36,020 nucleotides of DNA from Allobosea sp. LC85 (GTDB lineage: Bacteria > Pseudomonadota > Alphaproteobacteria > Rhizobiales > Beijerinckiaceae). Positions 17,009 to 25,320 of this stretch are shown here, piece after piece; position 1 is the first letter of the stretch; the number at the start of each line of letters is the position of its first letter. Location of the stretch: assembly GCF_000735605.1 (NCBI RefSeq), contig NZ_JPKG01000021.1, positions 1 through 36,020 on the forward strand. The letters are read 5' to 3'. The position numbers were made by a program, and so were the translations under genes. The notes below the pieces were generated by a model that was not told the origin of the DNA, did not search any database, and was given only the letters and a program-made list of their open reading frames with translations.

Positions 17009-18058
17009 TTGTCCGTCGCCTCATCTTCCCCGCAGAGTGCCTGGCGCCCGCTTCTCGACGGGATCGCGCTCTCGACCGCGGTCGCCATTGCGTCGGTCCT
17101 GGCTGAGCCGGCTCTCAAGACCTGGCTCGGCGGCAAGATCGGCATTCCCGCGGTTGTCATTGCCCTGCTGATCGGCATGGCGTTGCACCCGCTGGCGAAC
17201 ACCGTCCGGTTCCAGGCCGGCATGGTCTTCTGCGTCAAGAAGATGCTGCGCTGGGCCATCGCACTGCTCGGCCTGCGCATCGCGCTCGGCGACATCATCG
17301 CACTCGGCCTGTCGACCGCCTTGCTGGTCGTGTTCTCGATGATCGTGACGGTCATCGCCGGCTTCTGGCTGGCGCGCCTGCTCGGGCGCGAACACGGTTT
17401 TGGCGCTCTCGCTGGGGTTGCGACCGCGGTCTGCGGAGCGTCCGCGGCGCTGGCGACCGCAAGCGTGCTGCCGGATTATCGCGGCAAGGCGGCCGACGTC
17501 GCCTTCACGGTCATCGCCATGAATGCGCTCGCGACCATCGCGATGCTGGCCTATCCGCTGATCTGCGTCTGGCTCGGTCTGAACCCGACCCAGACCGGCG
17601 TCATGCTGGGGGCCACGATCCACGACGTCGCGCAGGTCGTCGGCGCCGGCCAGTCTGTTTCCGACGACGCGGCCAATGCGGCCGTCATCGTCAAGCTGTT
17701 CCGCGTCTTCCTGCTGCTACCGGCCGTGCTGCTCGTCGGCTGGTGGATGGCGCGCGAAGGCGGCCATCCCAGCGATGCCAAGGTGCCGGTCCCGGTTTTC
17801 GCCTTCGTCTTCCTCGGGCTTTGCCTGGTCAACAGCGCCTTCGCGACGCAGCCGGCGCTGGCCGGAATCTATGAGCCCGTGCGCGCAGCCTTGCTCGAAG
17901 CCTCGCGCTGGGGGCTTTTGATCGCGATCGCGGCGCTCGGGCTCGGCACCTCGATCGGCTCGATGGTGCGGCTGGGCTGGCGGCATCTTGCGGTCGTCAC
18001 CGGGACCAGTCTCGTCATTCTCGGGGTCGTCCTCGGCGGCCTGACAGCATTGGGTTGA
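17009..18058 (+). CDS. YeiH/UPF0324-family putative sulfate/sulfite exporter
   Basis: A 349-residue membrane protein with about ten hydrophobic segments. The family pattern is clear: IGIPAVVIALLIGMALHP near the start, LRWAIALLGLRIALGDI, GVATAVCGASAALATASVLP, MLGATIHDVAQVVGAGQSVS, and the final WGLLIAIAALGLGTSIGSM. The start is a TTG at 17009 with GGAG at 16997–17000; no ATG is close. YeiH-type proteins are annotated as putative sulfate exporters, and genes of this kind sit beside sulfonate-cleaving enzymes. Export of sulfite or sulfate released by SuyAB is the likely job here. It starts 83 bases after suyB, past a hairpin, and 24 bases before slcC. Confidence 0.85.
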   Translation: MSVASSSPQSAWRPLLDGIALSTAVAIASVLAEPALKTWLGGKIGIPAVVIALLIGMALHPLANTVRFQAGMVFCVKKMLRWAIALLGLRIALGDIIALGLSTALLVVFSMIVTVIAGFWLARLLGREHGFGALAGVATAVCGASAALATASVLPDYRGKAADVAFTVIAMNALATIAMLAYPLICVWLGLNPTQTGVMLGATIHDVAQVVGAGQSVSDDAANAAVIVKLFRVFLLLPAVLLVGWWMAREGGHPSDAKVPVPVFAFVFLGLCLVNSAFATQPALAGIYEPVRAALLEASRWGLLIAIAALGLGTSIGSMVRLGWRHLAVVTGTSLVILGVVLGGLTALG

Positions 18059-18082
18059 ACAGGCACGCAAGGCGGGAGAGCC

Positions 18083-19012
18083 ATGACCGACATCGTCATC
18101 ACCGAATTCATGGATGAGGCGGCGGTCGCAAGCCTCAGCGCCCGCTATGCGGTTCATCACGACCCGGAGCTCTTCGGCAAACCGGACGAGCTCGCCCGGC
18201 TGGTCGCCGACATCCCGGCCCTCATCGTCCGCAACCAGACGCAAGTGCGGGGCGCGCTGCTGGCAGGCGCAAAGAAGCTGAAGGTCATCGGCCGGCTTGG
18301 CGTCGGCCTCGACAATATCGACATGGAAGCCTGTGCCGGCCGCGGCATCAAGGTTTTCCCCGCGACCGGGGCGAATAGCCTCTCGGTCGTCGAATATGTC
18401 ATCGGCACGGCGATGACCCTGTTGCGCGGCGCGTATTTCGCCAATGCCGCGATGCTGGCCGGCGAATTTCCGAAGACACAACTCATCGGTCGCGAGATCG
18501 CCGGCAAGCGCATGGGGCTCGTCGGCTTCGGCGCGATCGCGCGCGACGCCGCGGCCCATGCCCGCTTGCTCCGGATGAGCATTGCGGCCTACGACCCCTA
18601 TGTTCCGGCCGATGACCCGGTCTGGAGCAATGTCGAGCGGCTTGAGCTCGATGCCCTGCTTGCGACCTCGGACGTGATCAGCCTGCATCTGCCGCTGACG
18701 CCGGAGACCAAGGGGTTGATCGGAAGCGCGTCCTTCGCGCGCATGAAGCCGGACGCGATCCTGATCAACGCCTCGCGCGGCGGCGTGATGGACGAGGCCG
18801 CGCTGGTCGATGCCCTGAAGGGCGGCAGGCTCGCCGGTGCGGCGCTCGATGTCTTCGAGGAGGAGCCGCTGCGCGGCGGCGCCAAGCTCTTCGCCGGCAC
18901 GCCGAACCTGATCCTGACACCGCATATCGCGGGCAACACCGTCGAATCGAACGGGCGTGTTTCCGGCCTCGTCGCGGAGCGCGTCATTGCTGCGCTGGAG
19001 GGCCGGACATGA
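18083..19012 (+). CDS. slcC: (S)-sulfolactate dehydrogenase
   Basis: A 309-residue D-2-hydroxyacid dehydrogenase-family enzyme. The Rossmann segment is MGLVGFGAIARDAAAHA (144–160). The catalytic triad is readable: Arg232 in INASRGGVMDEAAL, Glu260/261 in DVFEEEPL, and His281 in LTPHIAGNT. GGGAG precedes the ATG. In described sulfolactate users SlcC oxidises (S)-sulfolactate to sulfopyruvate with NAD. A phosphoglycerate dehydrogenase-like function would be the default from family alone; the position between the exporter and comC supports SlcC. Its stop overlaps the comC start by four bases (ATGA), implying translational coupling. Confidence 0.85.
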   Translation: MTDIVITEFMDEAAVASLSARYAVHHDPELFGKPDELARLVADIPALIVRNQTQVRGALLAGAKKLKVIGRLGVGLDNIDMEACAGRGIKVFPATGANSLSVVEYVIGTAMTLLRGAYFANAAMLAGEFPKTQLIGREIAGKRMGLVGFGAIARDAAAHARLLRMSIAAYDPYVPADDPVWSNVERLELDALLATSDVISLHLPLTPETKGLIGSASFARMKPDAILINASRGGVMDEAALVDALKGGRLAGAALDVFEEEPLRGGAKLFAGTPNLILTPHIAGNTVESNGRVSGLVAERVIAALEGRT

Positions 19013-19989
19013 CCGGCCTTTCACTGGAGGAGGCTGAGGCCAGAATTGCGCAGCTGTTTGCCGCTGCGGGGGCTTCGGCGGCCAACGCGGCCTCCGTCGC
19101 CTGGGCCTTGGTGATGGCCGAGGCCGACGGCCTGAAGGGCCACGGCCTTTCGCGCGTGCCGACCTATCTGGCGATGCTGAAATCGGGAAAGATCGATGGC
19201 CAGGCCGTGCCGATCGCGCGGCGGCCGAAGCCCGGCGTTCTCGCCATCGATGCCGCGCATGGCTTTGCCTATCCCGCGATCGACCTTGCAGTCAGCGAAC
19301 TGCCCGAACTCGCACGCGAGCAGGGCGTGGTCGCGGCGCCGATCAGGCGCTCGAATCATTGCGGCGCTGCGGGGCTGCATGTCGAGCGGCTGGCCGAGCA
19401 GGGGCTCGTCGCCCTGCTATTCGCCAATACGCCGGGCGCGATGGCCCCCTGGGGCGGCTCGAAGCCGGTCTTCGGCACCAATCCCATCGCCTTTGCCGCT
19501 CCGCTCGCCGGGCGCGAGCCTGTCGTCATCGACATGGCGCTGAGCAAGGTCGCGCGCGGGCCGATCGTCGCCGCCAGGCAGAAGGGCGAGGCCATTCCGG
19601 AAGGCTGGGCCCTCGACATGCATGGCAGGCCGACGACCGACCCGGCGGCCGCAATTGCCGGCACCATGGTGCCGCTCGGCGACGCCAAGGGCGCGACCTT
19701 GGCGATGATGGTGGAGATTCTCGCCGCCGCTCTGGTCGGCACGCATTTCGCCTTCCAGGCATCCTCCTTCATCGACGACAAGGGCGGTCCACCCGATACC
19801 GGCCAGCTCATCCTCGCGATCGATCCGGCCAGCATGGGCGGCAACTGGTTCGCCGAACGCATGAAGCTGCTGGCCCACGCGATCGAGGACCAGCCAGGTA
19901 CGCGCCTGCCAGGAACGAGACGCTTGAACCTGCGTGCGAAGGCCCGCGCCGAAGGGATTCTGATCCCTGAGGAAATCCTATCCGCCTAG
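19009..19989 (+). CDS. comC: (R)-sulfolactate dehydrogenase (ComC-type, malate/L-lactate dehydrogenase family)
   Basis: A 326-residue Ldh_2-family NAD(P)-dependent enzyme. Visible motifs are GHGLSRVPTYLAMLKSG (44–60), the catalytic His117 in RRSNHCGAAGLHVERLA, and the cofactor region PWGGSKPVFGTNPIAFAAP. ComC reduces sulfopyruvate to (R)-sulfolactate. Paired with SlcC it forms a two-enzyme racemase that feeds SuyAB. The overlap with slcC and the terminator right after the stop make it the last gene of the operon. Other Ldh_2 enzymes act on ureidoglycolate or malate; context favours sulfolactate. Confidence 0.85.
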   Translation: MTGLSLEEAEARIAQLFAAAGASAANAASVAWALVMAEADGLKGHGLSRVPTYLAMLKSGKIDGQAVPIARRPKPGVLAIDAAHGFAYPAIDLAVSELPELAREQGVVAAPIRRSNHCGAAGLHVERLAEQGLVALLFANTPGAMAPWGGSKPVFGTNPIAFAAPLAGREPVVIDMALSKVARGPIVAARQKGEAIPEGWALDMHGRPTTDPAAAIAGTMVPLGDAKGATLAMMVEILAAALVGTHFAFQASSFIDDKGGPPDTGQLILAIDPASMGGNWFAERMKLLAHAIEDQPGTRLPGTRRLNLRAKARAEGILIPEEILSA

Positions 19990-20034
19990 ATCATCGGACC
20001 GGATTCATATCCGCTCCGATGATCCAGCCTTTTT
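19989..20034 (+). terminator. Intrinsic terminator of the sulfolactate operon
   Basis: GATCATCGGACCGGAT, loop TCAT and ATCCGCTCCGATGATC form a 16-bp stem with one mismatch, followed after five bases by TTTTT at 20030–20034. It starts at the last base of the comC stop codon. This is the clearest Rho-independent terminator in the window. Confidence 0.85.
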
Positions 20035-20040
20035 GTGTTT

Positions 20041-20085
20041 GCATCGGCTTTCCCGAAAACCGCGATCCACTTTTCGGGCCGATGC
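20041..20085. repeat. 45-bp palindromic intergenic repeat, copy 1
   Basis: Outer arms GCATCGG / CCGATGC and inner arms CCCGAAAA / TTTTCGGG fold into a long hairpin. A second copy of the same length with a few changes lies at 29049–29093. This copy sits between the comC terminator and the mazG stop. It resembles the dispersed palindromic elements found between genes in rhizobial genomes. Confidence 0.8.
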
Positions 20086-20086
20086 T

Positions 20087-20932
20087 CTAGCCAGCGCTAG
20101 CCTTCGCCTTTTCAGCCCGCTTTACCGCCTGCCAGAGCGCTTCCAGTTCGTCGAGCGTCGCCTCCTTGGCGTCCCGACCCTCGGCGGCGAGCGCATCTTC
20201 GATCCCCCGGAACCGGCGTTCGAACTTGGTGTTGGCCGCGTTGAGGCACCCTTCGGGGTCGGCATCGACGTGACGCGCCAGATTGGCAACGACGAAGAGC
20301 AGGTCTCCGATCTCCTCCCGGATGGCCGCCTTGTTGCCGCCGGCAAGTGCCTCCTCGATCTCCGCTGTCTCCTCGCGGATCTTGTCGAGAACGAGCCTGG
20401 CATCGTTCCAGTCGAATCCGACGGTGGAGGCCTTCGCCTGGAGCTTCCAGGCGCGGGTGAGAGCGGGCAAGGCATGCGGAACGCCGGCGAGAACGCCCTT
20501 GTCTTCGCTTGCCTCGGGCTGTCCGGCAGCACGATGGGCAGCGGCCTTGTCAGCCTTCTCCTGCGCCTTGATGCGGTGCCAGAGCACCTTGACCTCGGCC
20601 GGTGAGAGGTCGCGTGCATCACCGAAGACATGCGGATGGCGGCGGATCAGCTTGCTGGTGATCGCCTCGACCACATCGGCAAAGGCGAAGACACCCTCTT
20701 CCTCGGCCATGCGCGCATGGAAGACAACCTGCAGCAGCAGGTCACCGAGTTCGTCCTTGAGGTCGATCTTGTCATCGCGCGCGATCGCGTCTGCAACCTC
20801 ATAAGCCTCCTCGATCGTATAGGGAGCGATCGAGGCAAAATCCTGCTCCAGATCCCAGGGGCAGCCGGTGCCGGGGGTCCGAAGCGCCGCCATGATCTCG
20901 ATCAGCCGGGCAATATCGCGAGAGGGCTTCAA
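20087..20932 (-). CDS. mazG: Nucleoside triphosphate pyrophosphohydrolase MazG
   Basis: A 281-residue protein with two tandem MazG domains. The N-terminal one reads TGCPWDLEQDFASIAPYTIEE with the EExxD-type metal motif KDELGDLLLQVVFHARMAEE. The C-terminal one has REETAEIEEAL and REEIGDLLFVVANLARH. It hydrolyses nucleoside triphosphates to monophosphates and pyrophosphate. The start is a TTG at 20932 (MKPSRDIARLIEIMAALR), preceded by GGAG at ten bases; starting at the internal ATG would cut into the conserved first helix. It is divergent from arfB with only 37 bases between start codons, so their promoters must overlap. Confidence 0.95.
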   Translation of the reverse strand: MKPSRDIARLIEIMAALRTPGTGCPWDLEQDFASIAPYTIEEAYEVADAIARDDKIDLKDELGDLLLQVVFHARMAEEEGVFAFADVVEAITSKLIRRHPHVFGDARDLSPAEVKVLWHRIKAQEKADKAAAHRAAGQPEASEDKGVLAGVPHALPALTRAWKLQAKASTVGFDWNDARLVLDKIREETAEIEEALAGGNKAAIREEIGDLLFVVANLARHVDADPEGCLNAANTKFERRFRGIEDALAAEGRDAKEATLDELEALWQAVKRAEKAKASAG

Positions 20933-20969
20933 CGCTGCAATTCTCCAGAGGTTGAGCTACCGTCCTCCC

Positions 20970-21389
20970 ATGATTCAAGTCACCCCGTCCATTACCCTCG
21001 ACGAGAGCGAGCTCGAGGAAAGCTTTGTGCGCTCCTCCGGGCCGGGAGGGCAGCATGTCAACAAGGTGTCGAGCGCGGTCCAGCTGAAATTCGATGCGCG
21101 TCGATCTCCGTCCTTGCCGAACGATGTGGCGATCCGCCTGATGAAGATTGCGGGCAGCAGGCTCACGCAGGATGGTGTCATTGTCATCGTCGCCCAGGCG
21201 CAGAGGAGCCAGAAGCGCAATCGCGAGGAGGCGCTGGAGCGCCTGTTGGACATGATCCGCGAAGCTGCGGTCCGCCCTGAAACACGCCGGCCCACCAAGC
21301 CGACAAAGGCATCCAAGGAGCGTCGCCTTCAAAGCAAGGACCGGCGTTCATCGATCAAGTCCGCACGATCGAAACCTGGTCTGGACTAG
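20970..21389 (+). CDS. arfB: Alternative ribosome-rescue factor ArfB (YaeJ-type peptidyl-tRNA hydrolase)
   Basis: A 139-residue protein with the release-factor GGQ motif at residues 26–28 (FVRSSGPGGQHVNKVSSAVQ) and a basic C-terminal tail (RPTKPTKASKERRLQSKDRR) that in this family enters the empty mRNA channel of stalled ribosomes. The ATG at 20970 matches the family start; an upstream in-frame ATG lies inside mazG and is rejected. recX follows after a single base, so the pair is translationally linked. Confidence 0.95.
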   Translation: MIQVTPSITLDESELEESFVRSSGPGGQHVNKVSSAVQLKFDARRSPSLPNDVAIRLMKIAGSRLTQDGVIVIVAQAQRSQKRNREEALERLLDMIREAAVRPETRRPTKPTKASKERRLQSKDRRSSIKSARSKPGLD

Positions 21390-21390
21390 A

Positions 21391-21948
21391 ATGAGCGACG
21401 CCAACGGAGAGGGCGGCCCGCGCAGTGCCGGCGCACGCAAACCGCCACGGCGCATCAGCGCCGACTATTTGCAGCGCGCGGCGATGCACTACCTCGAGCG
21501 CTACTCGGCCCCTGCCGGGCAGTTGCACCGGGTCCTCCAGCGCAAGGTGATGATGAGCTGCCGCTACCACGGTGACGCACCTCAGTCCTTCGCTACGCTC
21601 ATCGATGAAACCGTGGCGCGCTGCGTCGCGGCGGGGCTGGTCGACGACAAACGCTTCGCCGAGGGCCGGGCGGCGACCTTGCGCCGAAAGGGGCAGTCCG
21701 CCCGCGCGGTTGCCGCACGGCTCGCAGCCAAGGGTGTCGGGCGCGAGCTGGTCGCAGAGGCGAGTCGCACGACCGACGATGAGGAACTGGCTGCGGCGCG
21801 GATCGCTGCCCGACGCAAGCGGCTTGGGCCCTGGAACCGCAGGGACCGGGCCGAGAACCGCCAGAAGGATCTTGCGGCGCTCGCCCGGGCTGGTTTTGCG
21901 ATGACAATCGCCCGCGCCGTGATCGACGGCGCGGGCGACGAAAGCTGA
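21391..21948 (+). CDS. recX: RecX-family regulator of RecA
   Basis: A 185-residue protein with the three-helix repeats of RecX: ISADYLQRAAMHYLERYSAP, then LIDETVARCVAAGLVDDKRFAEG, then KGQSARAVAARLAAKGVG. RecX binds RecA filaments and limits their activity. The long spacer between repeats one and two (VLQRKVMMSCRYHG) is common in alphaproteobacterial forms. The gene converges with the receptor gene at 21956 with only seven bases between stops, and the transcript end appears to be set by a hairpin inside its own last codons. Confidence 0.9.
   Translation: MSDANGEGGPRSAGARKPPRRISADYLQRAAMHYLERYSAPAGQLHRVLQRKVMMSCRYHGDAPQSFATLIDETVARCVAAGLVDDKRFAEGRAATLRRKGQSARAVAARLAAKGVGRELVAEASRTTDDEELAAARIAARRKRLGPWNRRDRAENRQKDLAALARAGFAMTIARAVIDGAGDES
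21910..21936. terminator. Stem-loop inside the 3' end of recX
   Basis: GCCCGCGCCGT, loop GATCG, ACGGCGCGGGC form a perfect 11-bp stem within the last codons of recX. The convergent receptor gene ends 20 bases away, so the stem could serve both transcripts. No T-run is present. Confidence 0.5.
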
Positions 21949-21955
21949 GGGTGCG

Positions 21956-22936
21956 TCAGTCGAGCTTGATCTTGGCGTCCTCGACGACCTTGCCCCAGCG
22001 CGCCACTTCAGCGGTGACGAACTTGCCGAAATCGGCACCGTAGATCGCAGGAATTGTGGAGCCGTTCTTCTTCCAGGCCTCGGTGATCATTGGAGCCTTC
22101 AGCGCCTTCTCGATCTCACCGCGCATGCGCGTCACGATGGCGTCCGGCGTGTTCTTCGGCGCCCAGATTGCGTACCAGGTCGCGACCTCGTAGCCGTCAA
22201 GGCCAGCCTCCTTGGCGGTCGGCACGTCCGGAATGGCATCCGAGCGCTTCGGGGCGGCGACGGCCAGCGCACGCAGCGCTCCGCTTTGTACCTGTGCGGC
22301 CGAGGAGCCAAGCCCGTCGAACATCACGTCGACCTGACCGGCAACGAGATCCTGCATCGCCGGCCCGGCGCCGCGGTAGGGAACATGGGTCAGGTTGGTC
22401 TTGGTGACGAGCTTGAAGAGCTCACCTGCGAGATGGTGTGTCGTACCGTTCCCGGCAGATGCGTAGTTGAGCTTGTCCGGATTCTTCCTGGCGAAATCGA
22501 TCAGCTCGGCCAGCGTCTTGGCCTGGACCTTGCCCGGATGGACGACGACGACCTGCGGTGGCTGGGCGATGACACCGACCGGAATAAAATCGGTCTGGAT
22601 GTTGTAGTCGAGCTTCGGATAGAGCGCCGGCGCGATTGCATGATGCGCCGCTCCGACGAAGAAAGTGTAGCCGTCCGGGGGCATCCGCGCCGCCGCCGAG
22701 GCGCCCACCGTGCCGCCGGCCCCACCACGATTGTCGATGATGATGCGCTGCCCGAGCTGCTGCTCGAGCTGGGCGGCGATCGGCCTGGCAAAGGCATCGG
22801 TGCCGCCCCCTGCCGGGAACGGCACGATGAAGGTGATGGGTTTCTGCGGCCAGGTCTGAGCCTGCACCGGAGCAGCGGCTGCGACGCCGAAACCCGCGGA
22901 TACCGCAAGCGCGATGAGCCAGCTAGACTTGATCAT
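21956..22936 (-). CDS. Bug/TctC-type periplasmic solute receptor
   Basis: A 326-residue TTT-class receptor. The signal peptide is SSWLIALAVSAGFGVAAAAP with cleavage after VQA. Motifs are WPQKPITFIVPFPAGGGTDA, NRGGAGGTVGASAAARMPPD, HVPYRGAGPAMQDLVAGQVD, and DVPTAKEAGLDGYE. The ATG at 22936 is chosen; the frame stays open upstream but without conserved sequence. No TctA or TctB gene is nearby and the flanking genes give no hint of a ligand. It is only distantly like the receptor at 13369. Confidence 0.9.
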   Translation of the reverse strand: MIKSSWLIALAVSAGFGVAAAAPVQAQTWPQKPITFIVPFPAGGGTDAFARPIAAQLEQQLGQRIIIDNRGGAGGTVGASAAARMPPDGYTFFVGAAHHAIAPALYPKLDYNIQTDFIPVGVIAQPPQVVVVHPGKVQAKTLAELIDFARKNPDKLNYASAGNGTTHHLAGELFKLVTKTNLTHVPYRGAGPAMQDLVAGQVDVMFDGLGSSAAQVQSGALRALAVAAPKRSDAIPDVPTAKEAGLDGYEVATWYAIWAPKNTPDAIVTRMRGEIEKALKAPMITEAWKKNGSTIPAIYGADFGKFVTAEVARWGKVVEDAKIKLD

Positions 22937-23119
22937 GAATGCTTGTCCTCCCTGAAACGAAAACCGGGCTCTTGATGGCCATTGACGCGATGCCATTGCG
23001 GCATTCTGTATGCATCTAAATGGATTAGGGCATCGGCGTTCGCAAATGACAAGCAAGCCATTTGGCCGATGCGAAACCTGCCATTGCCATTGCGCCGGTG
23101 CCGGAGACAGACGCCTTTC

Positions 23120-23614
23120 ATGAGCCGCCTCGACAGTTTCATCCGCCGCCTCGAAGCCCAGCGCCGCATCCTCGACTGGGCGGCCGAGTCCATCGTCAGC
23201 CGCAATGGGCTCGTGCTTGAGCTCGGCCTCGGCAATGGCCGCACATACGATCATCTGCGCGAGATCCTGCCGGAGCGGGAGATCTATGCCTTCGATCGTG
23301 AGGCCAGGGCCAATCCGCGTTCGATGCCTCCGGGGAACGCGCTCGTACTTGGCGACATGGCCGAGACATTGCCGGCCTTCGCGGAGCGCCATGGTCGCAG
23401 TGCCGCCTTGATCCATGTCGACGCCACAACTGGCGTGCCGGAACGCGACCGTATCCATCTGGCCTGGTTGCCAGGTCATGTTGCGGCGCTCGCGCAGGAC
23501 GGTGCGCTCATCATCAGCGGCTCTGATCTCGAACACCCTGCGCTGGTTGCCGTCTCACTCCCCGATGGCGTCCCGGAGGGCCGCTACTTCGCCTATCGCC
23601 GCGCGGCTCCGTGA
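23120..23614 (+). CDS. Short class I SAM-dependent methyltransferase-like protein
   Basis: A 164-residue protein beginning MSRLDSFIRRLEAQRRILDW. The SAM-binding motif I is VLELGLGNGRTYDHL, followed by the acidic strand end IYAFDREA and a later LVLGDMAETLPAF. It is shorter than typical class I enzymes and lacks an obvious substrate domain. The ATG at 23120 is used; the open frame before it is not conserved. It is divergent from the receptor at 21956 across a 183-bp gap, and 58 bases upstream of the dioxygenase–hydrolase fusion, so these two may be cotranscribed. Substrate unknown. Confidence 0.78.
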   Translation: MSRLDSFIRRLEAQRRILDWAAESIVSRNGLVLELGLGNGRTYDHLREILPEREIYAFDREARANPRSMPPGNALVLGDMAETLPAFAERHGRSAALIHVDATTGVPERDRIHLAWLPGHVAALAQDGALIISGSDLEHPALVAVSLPDGVPEGRYFAYRRAAP

Positions 23615-23672
23615 AGCGGGCGCTCGATAGCCTGAGCTGATGGCCGAGGCGGAACCTGTCTGAGGAGACGAC

Positions 23673-25217
23673 ATGACCGGAGGGATCCACCACCTCACCC
23701 TGATCACGCGCGACGCGCAGGCCAATGTCGATTTCTACGTCGGTTTCCTTGGCCTGCGTCTCGTCAAGCAGACCGGCGGCTACGAGGATGCCGAGCAGCT
23801 GCACCTGTTCTACGGCGACCGCCTGGGTTCGCCTGGATCGCTCGTCACCTTTCTCGTCTGGCAGGACGGCTCGCCCGGTCGGGTCGGACATGGGCAGGTG
23901 AGCGAGATCGCGCTCGCCGTACCACCAGCGAGCATCGGCTTCTGGCTGACGCGGGCACTGACGCAGCATGTGCCCGCTGAGGGACCGAAGCAGGATTTCG
24001 GCGAGCCCGTCTTGCGTCTGCGCGATCCCGACGGGGTGATCGTGAAGCTCGTGGGAACGGATATGGAAGCCGCGGCGCCATGGCTGGCTCCCGGGATCGC
24101 CCCCGAGGATGCGATCCGCCGGGTCCGCGGCGCAACCATACTGTCCGAAACGCGGGAGGAGACAGCGGCCTTCATCGCACGCTTCGGCTACCGGCCCACT
24201 GCGGCGACGTCCGGCGTTCAGCGCATGGTGTCCGACAGTGGCGACGTCATCGATATCCGCGATGCCGGCGGGTTCTGGCCCGGCGCACCAGGCACCGGTA
24301 TCGCGGACCATGTCGCCTTCCGGGCCACGGACGAGGCTGCCGTGAAAGCCATCGAGAGTTCTCTGGCGCGCCTCAATTCCTCGGTCACCACACTTCACGA
24401 CAGAAAATACTTCACCTCGCTCTATGTCCGCGAACCCGGTGGCACCCTGATCGAACTGGCGAGCGACGGGCCGGGATTTGCGGTCGACGAGCCCGAGGAC
24501 GCGCTTGGAACCAGCTTGATGGTTCCGCCGTCCGATGACCGACGGGCTGCTGATATCCGTGTCATGCTGCCGCAATTCTCCCTCCCGGGGGAGCCGCGCA
24601 TGACCTATCGCGACCTGCCTTTCGTGCACCGGTTCCATGATCCTGCAACGACGGACGGCACCACCCTCGTGCTGCTCCACGGCACCGGCGGCAACGAGGC
24701 GGATCTGATGCCGTTGGCGCACCGGATCGCGCCGGAAGCGACATTGCTCGGCGTGAGGGGACGAAGCACGGAGGAGGGTATGGCCCGCTGGTTTCGCCGA
24801 TTGTCGCCGACAGAATTCGATCAAGCCGATATTCGTGCCGAGGCCGCCGCCTTCGCCGCCTTTGTCGAGAGCGCAGTGAAGGGTTACGGGCTGGATCCGG
24901 CACGAACGACCTATCTCGGCTATTCCAACGGCGCGAACTTCCTTGCCGCGATGATGCAGATCCGTCCTGGCCTCATCCACCGGGCCATCCTGCTGCGCGC
25001 CATGAACGTGCTCGAGATGCCGCAGCAGACCGATCTCTCAGGAGCGGATATCCTGATTCTGGCCGGAGCCTCCGATTCCTATGGTGCTCATGCGGTGGAG
25101 CTCGAAACGCGGCTGAGGCAAGGCGGCGCCCAGGTTGATGCGCAACTGATCGCAGCTGGACATGAGCTGTCCGAGACGGATGCAGCCGCTGCGAAGGCCT
25201 GGCTGGCGGCGCACTGA
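23673..25217 (+). CDS. Fusion of a ring-cleaving dioxygenase-like VOC protein (MhqO type) with a carboxylesterase (MhqD type)
   Basis: A 514-residue two-part protein. Residues 1–~300 are two VOC modules: GGIHHLTLITRDAQANVDFY with His6/His7, then ADHVAFRA with His213 and TLIELASDGPGF with Glu261, the usual metal ligands. Residues ~318–514 are an alpha/beta hydrolase: oxyanion-hole motif LLHGTGGNEAD (335–345), nucleophile Ser418 in GYSNGANF, Asp468 in GASDSY and His497 in AGHELS. In Bacillus the equivalents are the separate proteins MhqO and MhqD, made in response to quinones and catechol-type stress. The reading frame crosses the junction without stop or shift, so the fusion is real in this sequence. 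A role in degrading hydroquinone-like compounds is inferred from the families. Confidence 0.88.
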   Translation: MTGGIHHLTLITRDAQANVDFYVGFLGLRLVKQTGGYEDAEQLHLFYGDRLGSPGSLVTFLVWQDGSPGRVGHGQVSEIALAVPPASIGFWLTRALTQHVPAEGPKQDFGEPVLRLRDPDGVIVKLVGTDMEAAAPWLAPGIAPEDAIRRVRGATILSETREETAAFIARFGYRPTAATSGVQRMVSDSGDVIDIRDAGGFWPGAPGTGIADHVAFRATDEAAVKAIESSLARLNSSVTTLHDRKYFTSLYVREPGGTLIELASDGPGFAVDEPEDALGTSLMVPPSDDRRAADIRVMLPQFSLPGEPRMTYRDLPFVHRFHDPATTDGTTLVLLHGTGGNEADLMPLAHRIAPEATLLGVRGRSTEEGMARWFRRLSPTEFDQADIRAEAAAFAAFVESAVKGYGLDPARTTYLGYSNGANFLAAMMQIRPGLIHRAILLRAMNVLEMPQQTDLSGADILILAGASDSYGAHAVELETRLRQGGAQVDAQLIAAGHELSETDAAAAKAWLAAH

Positions 25218-25320
25218 AGATACTCGGCAGGAGCCGAATGAATTGCAGGCAAACCCTTCCGTGGGCGCGGCCCATGGCTTAAAGGCGCGGGACCTCCCTG
25301 AAATCTGGTCCCGTAGAAGC

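Noticed and set aside
17717..19024. 435-codon minus-strand open frame antisense to the exporter and slcC
   Set aside because: Charged, His/Arg/Asp-rich shadow with no start context and no family resemblance.
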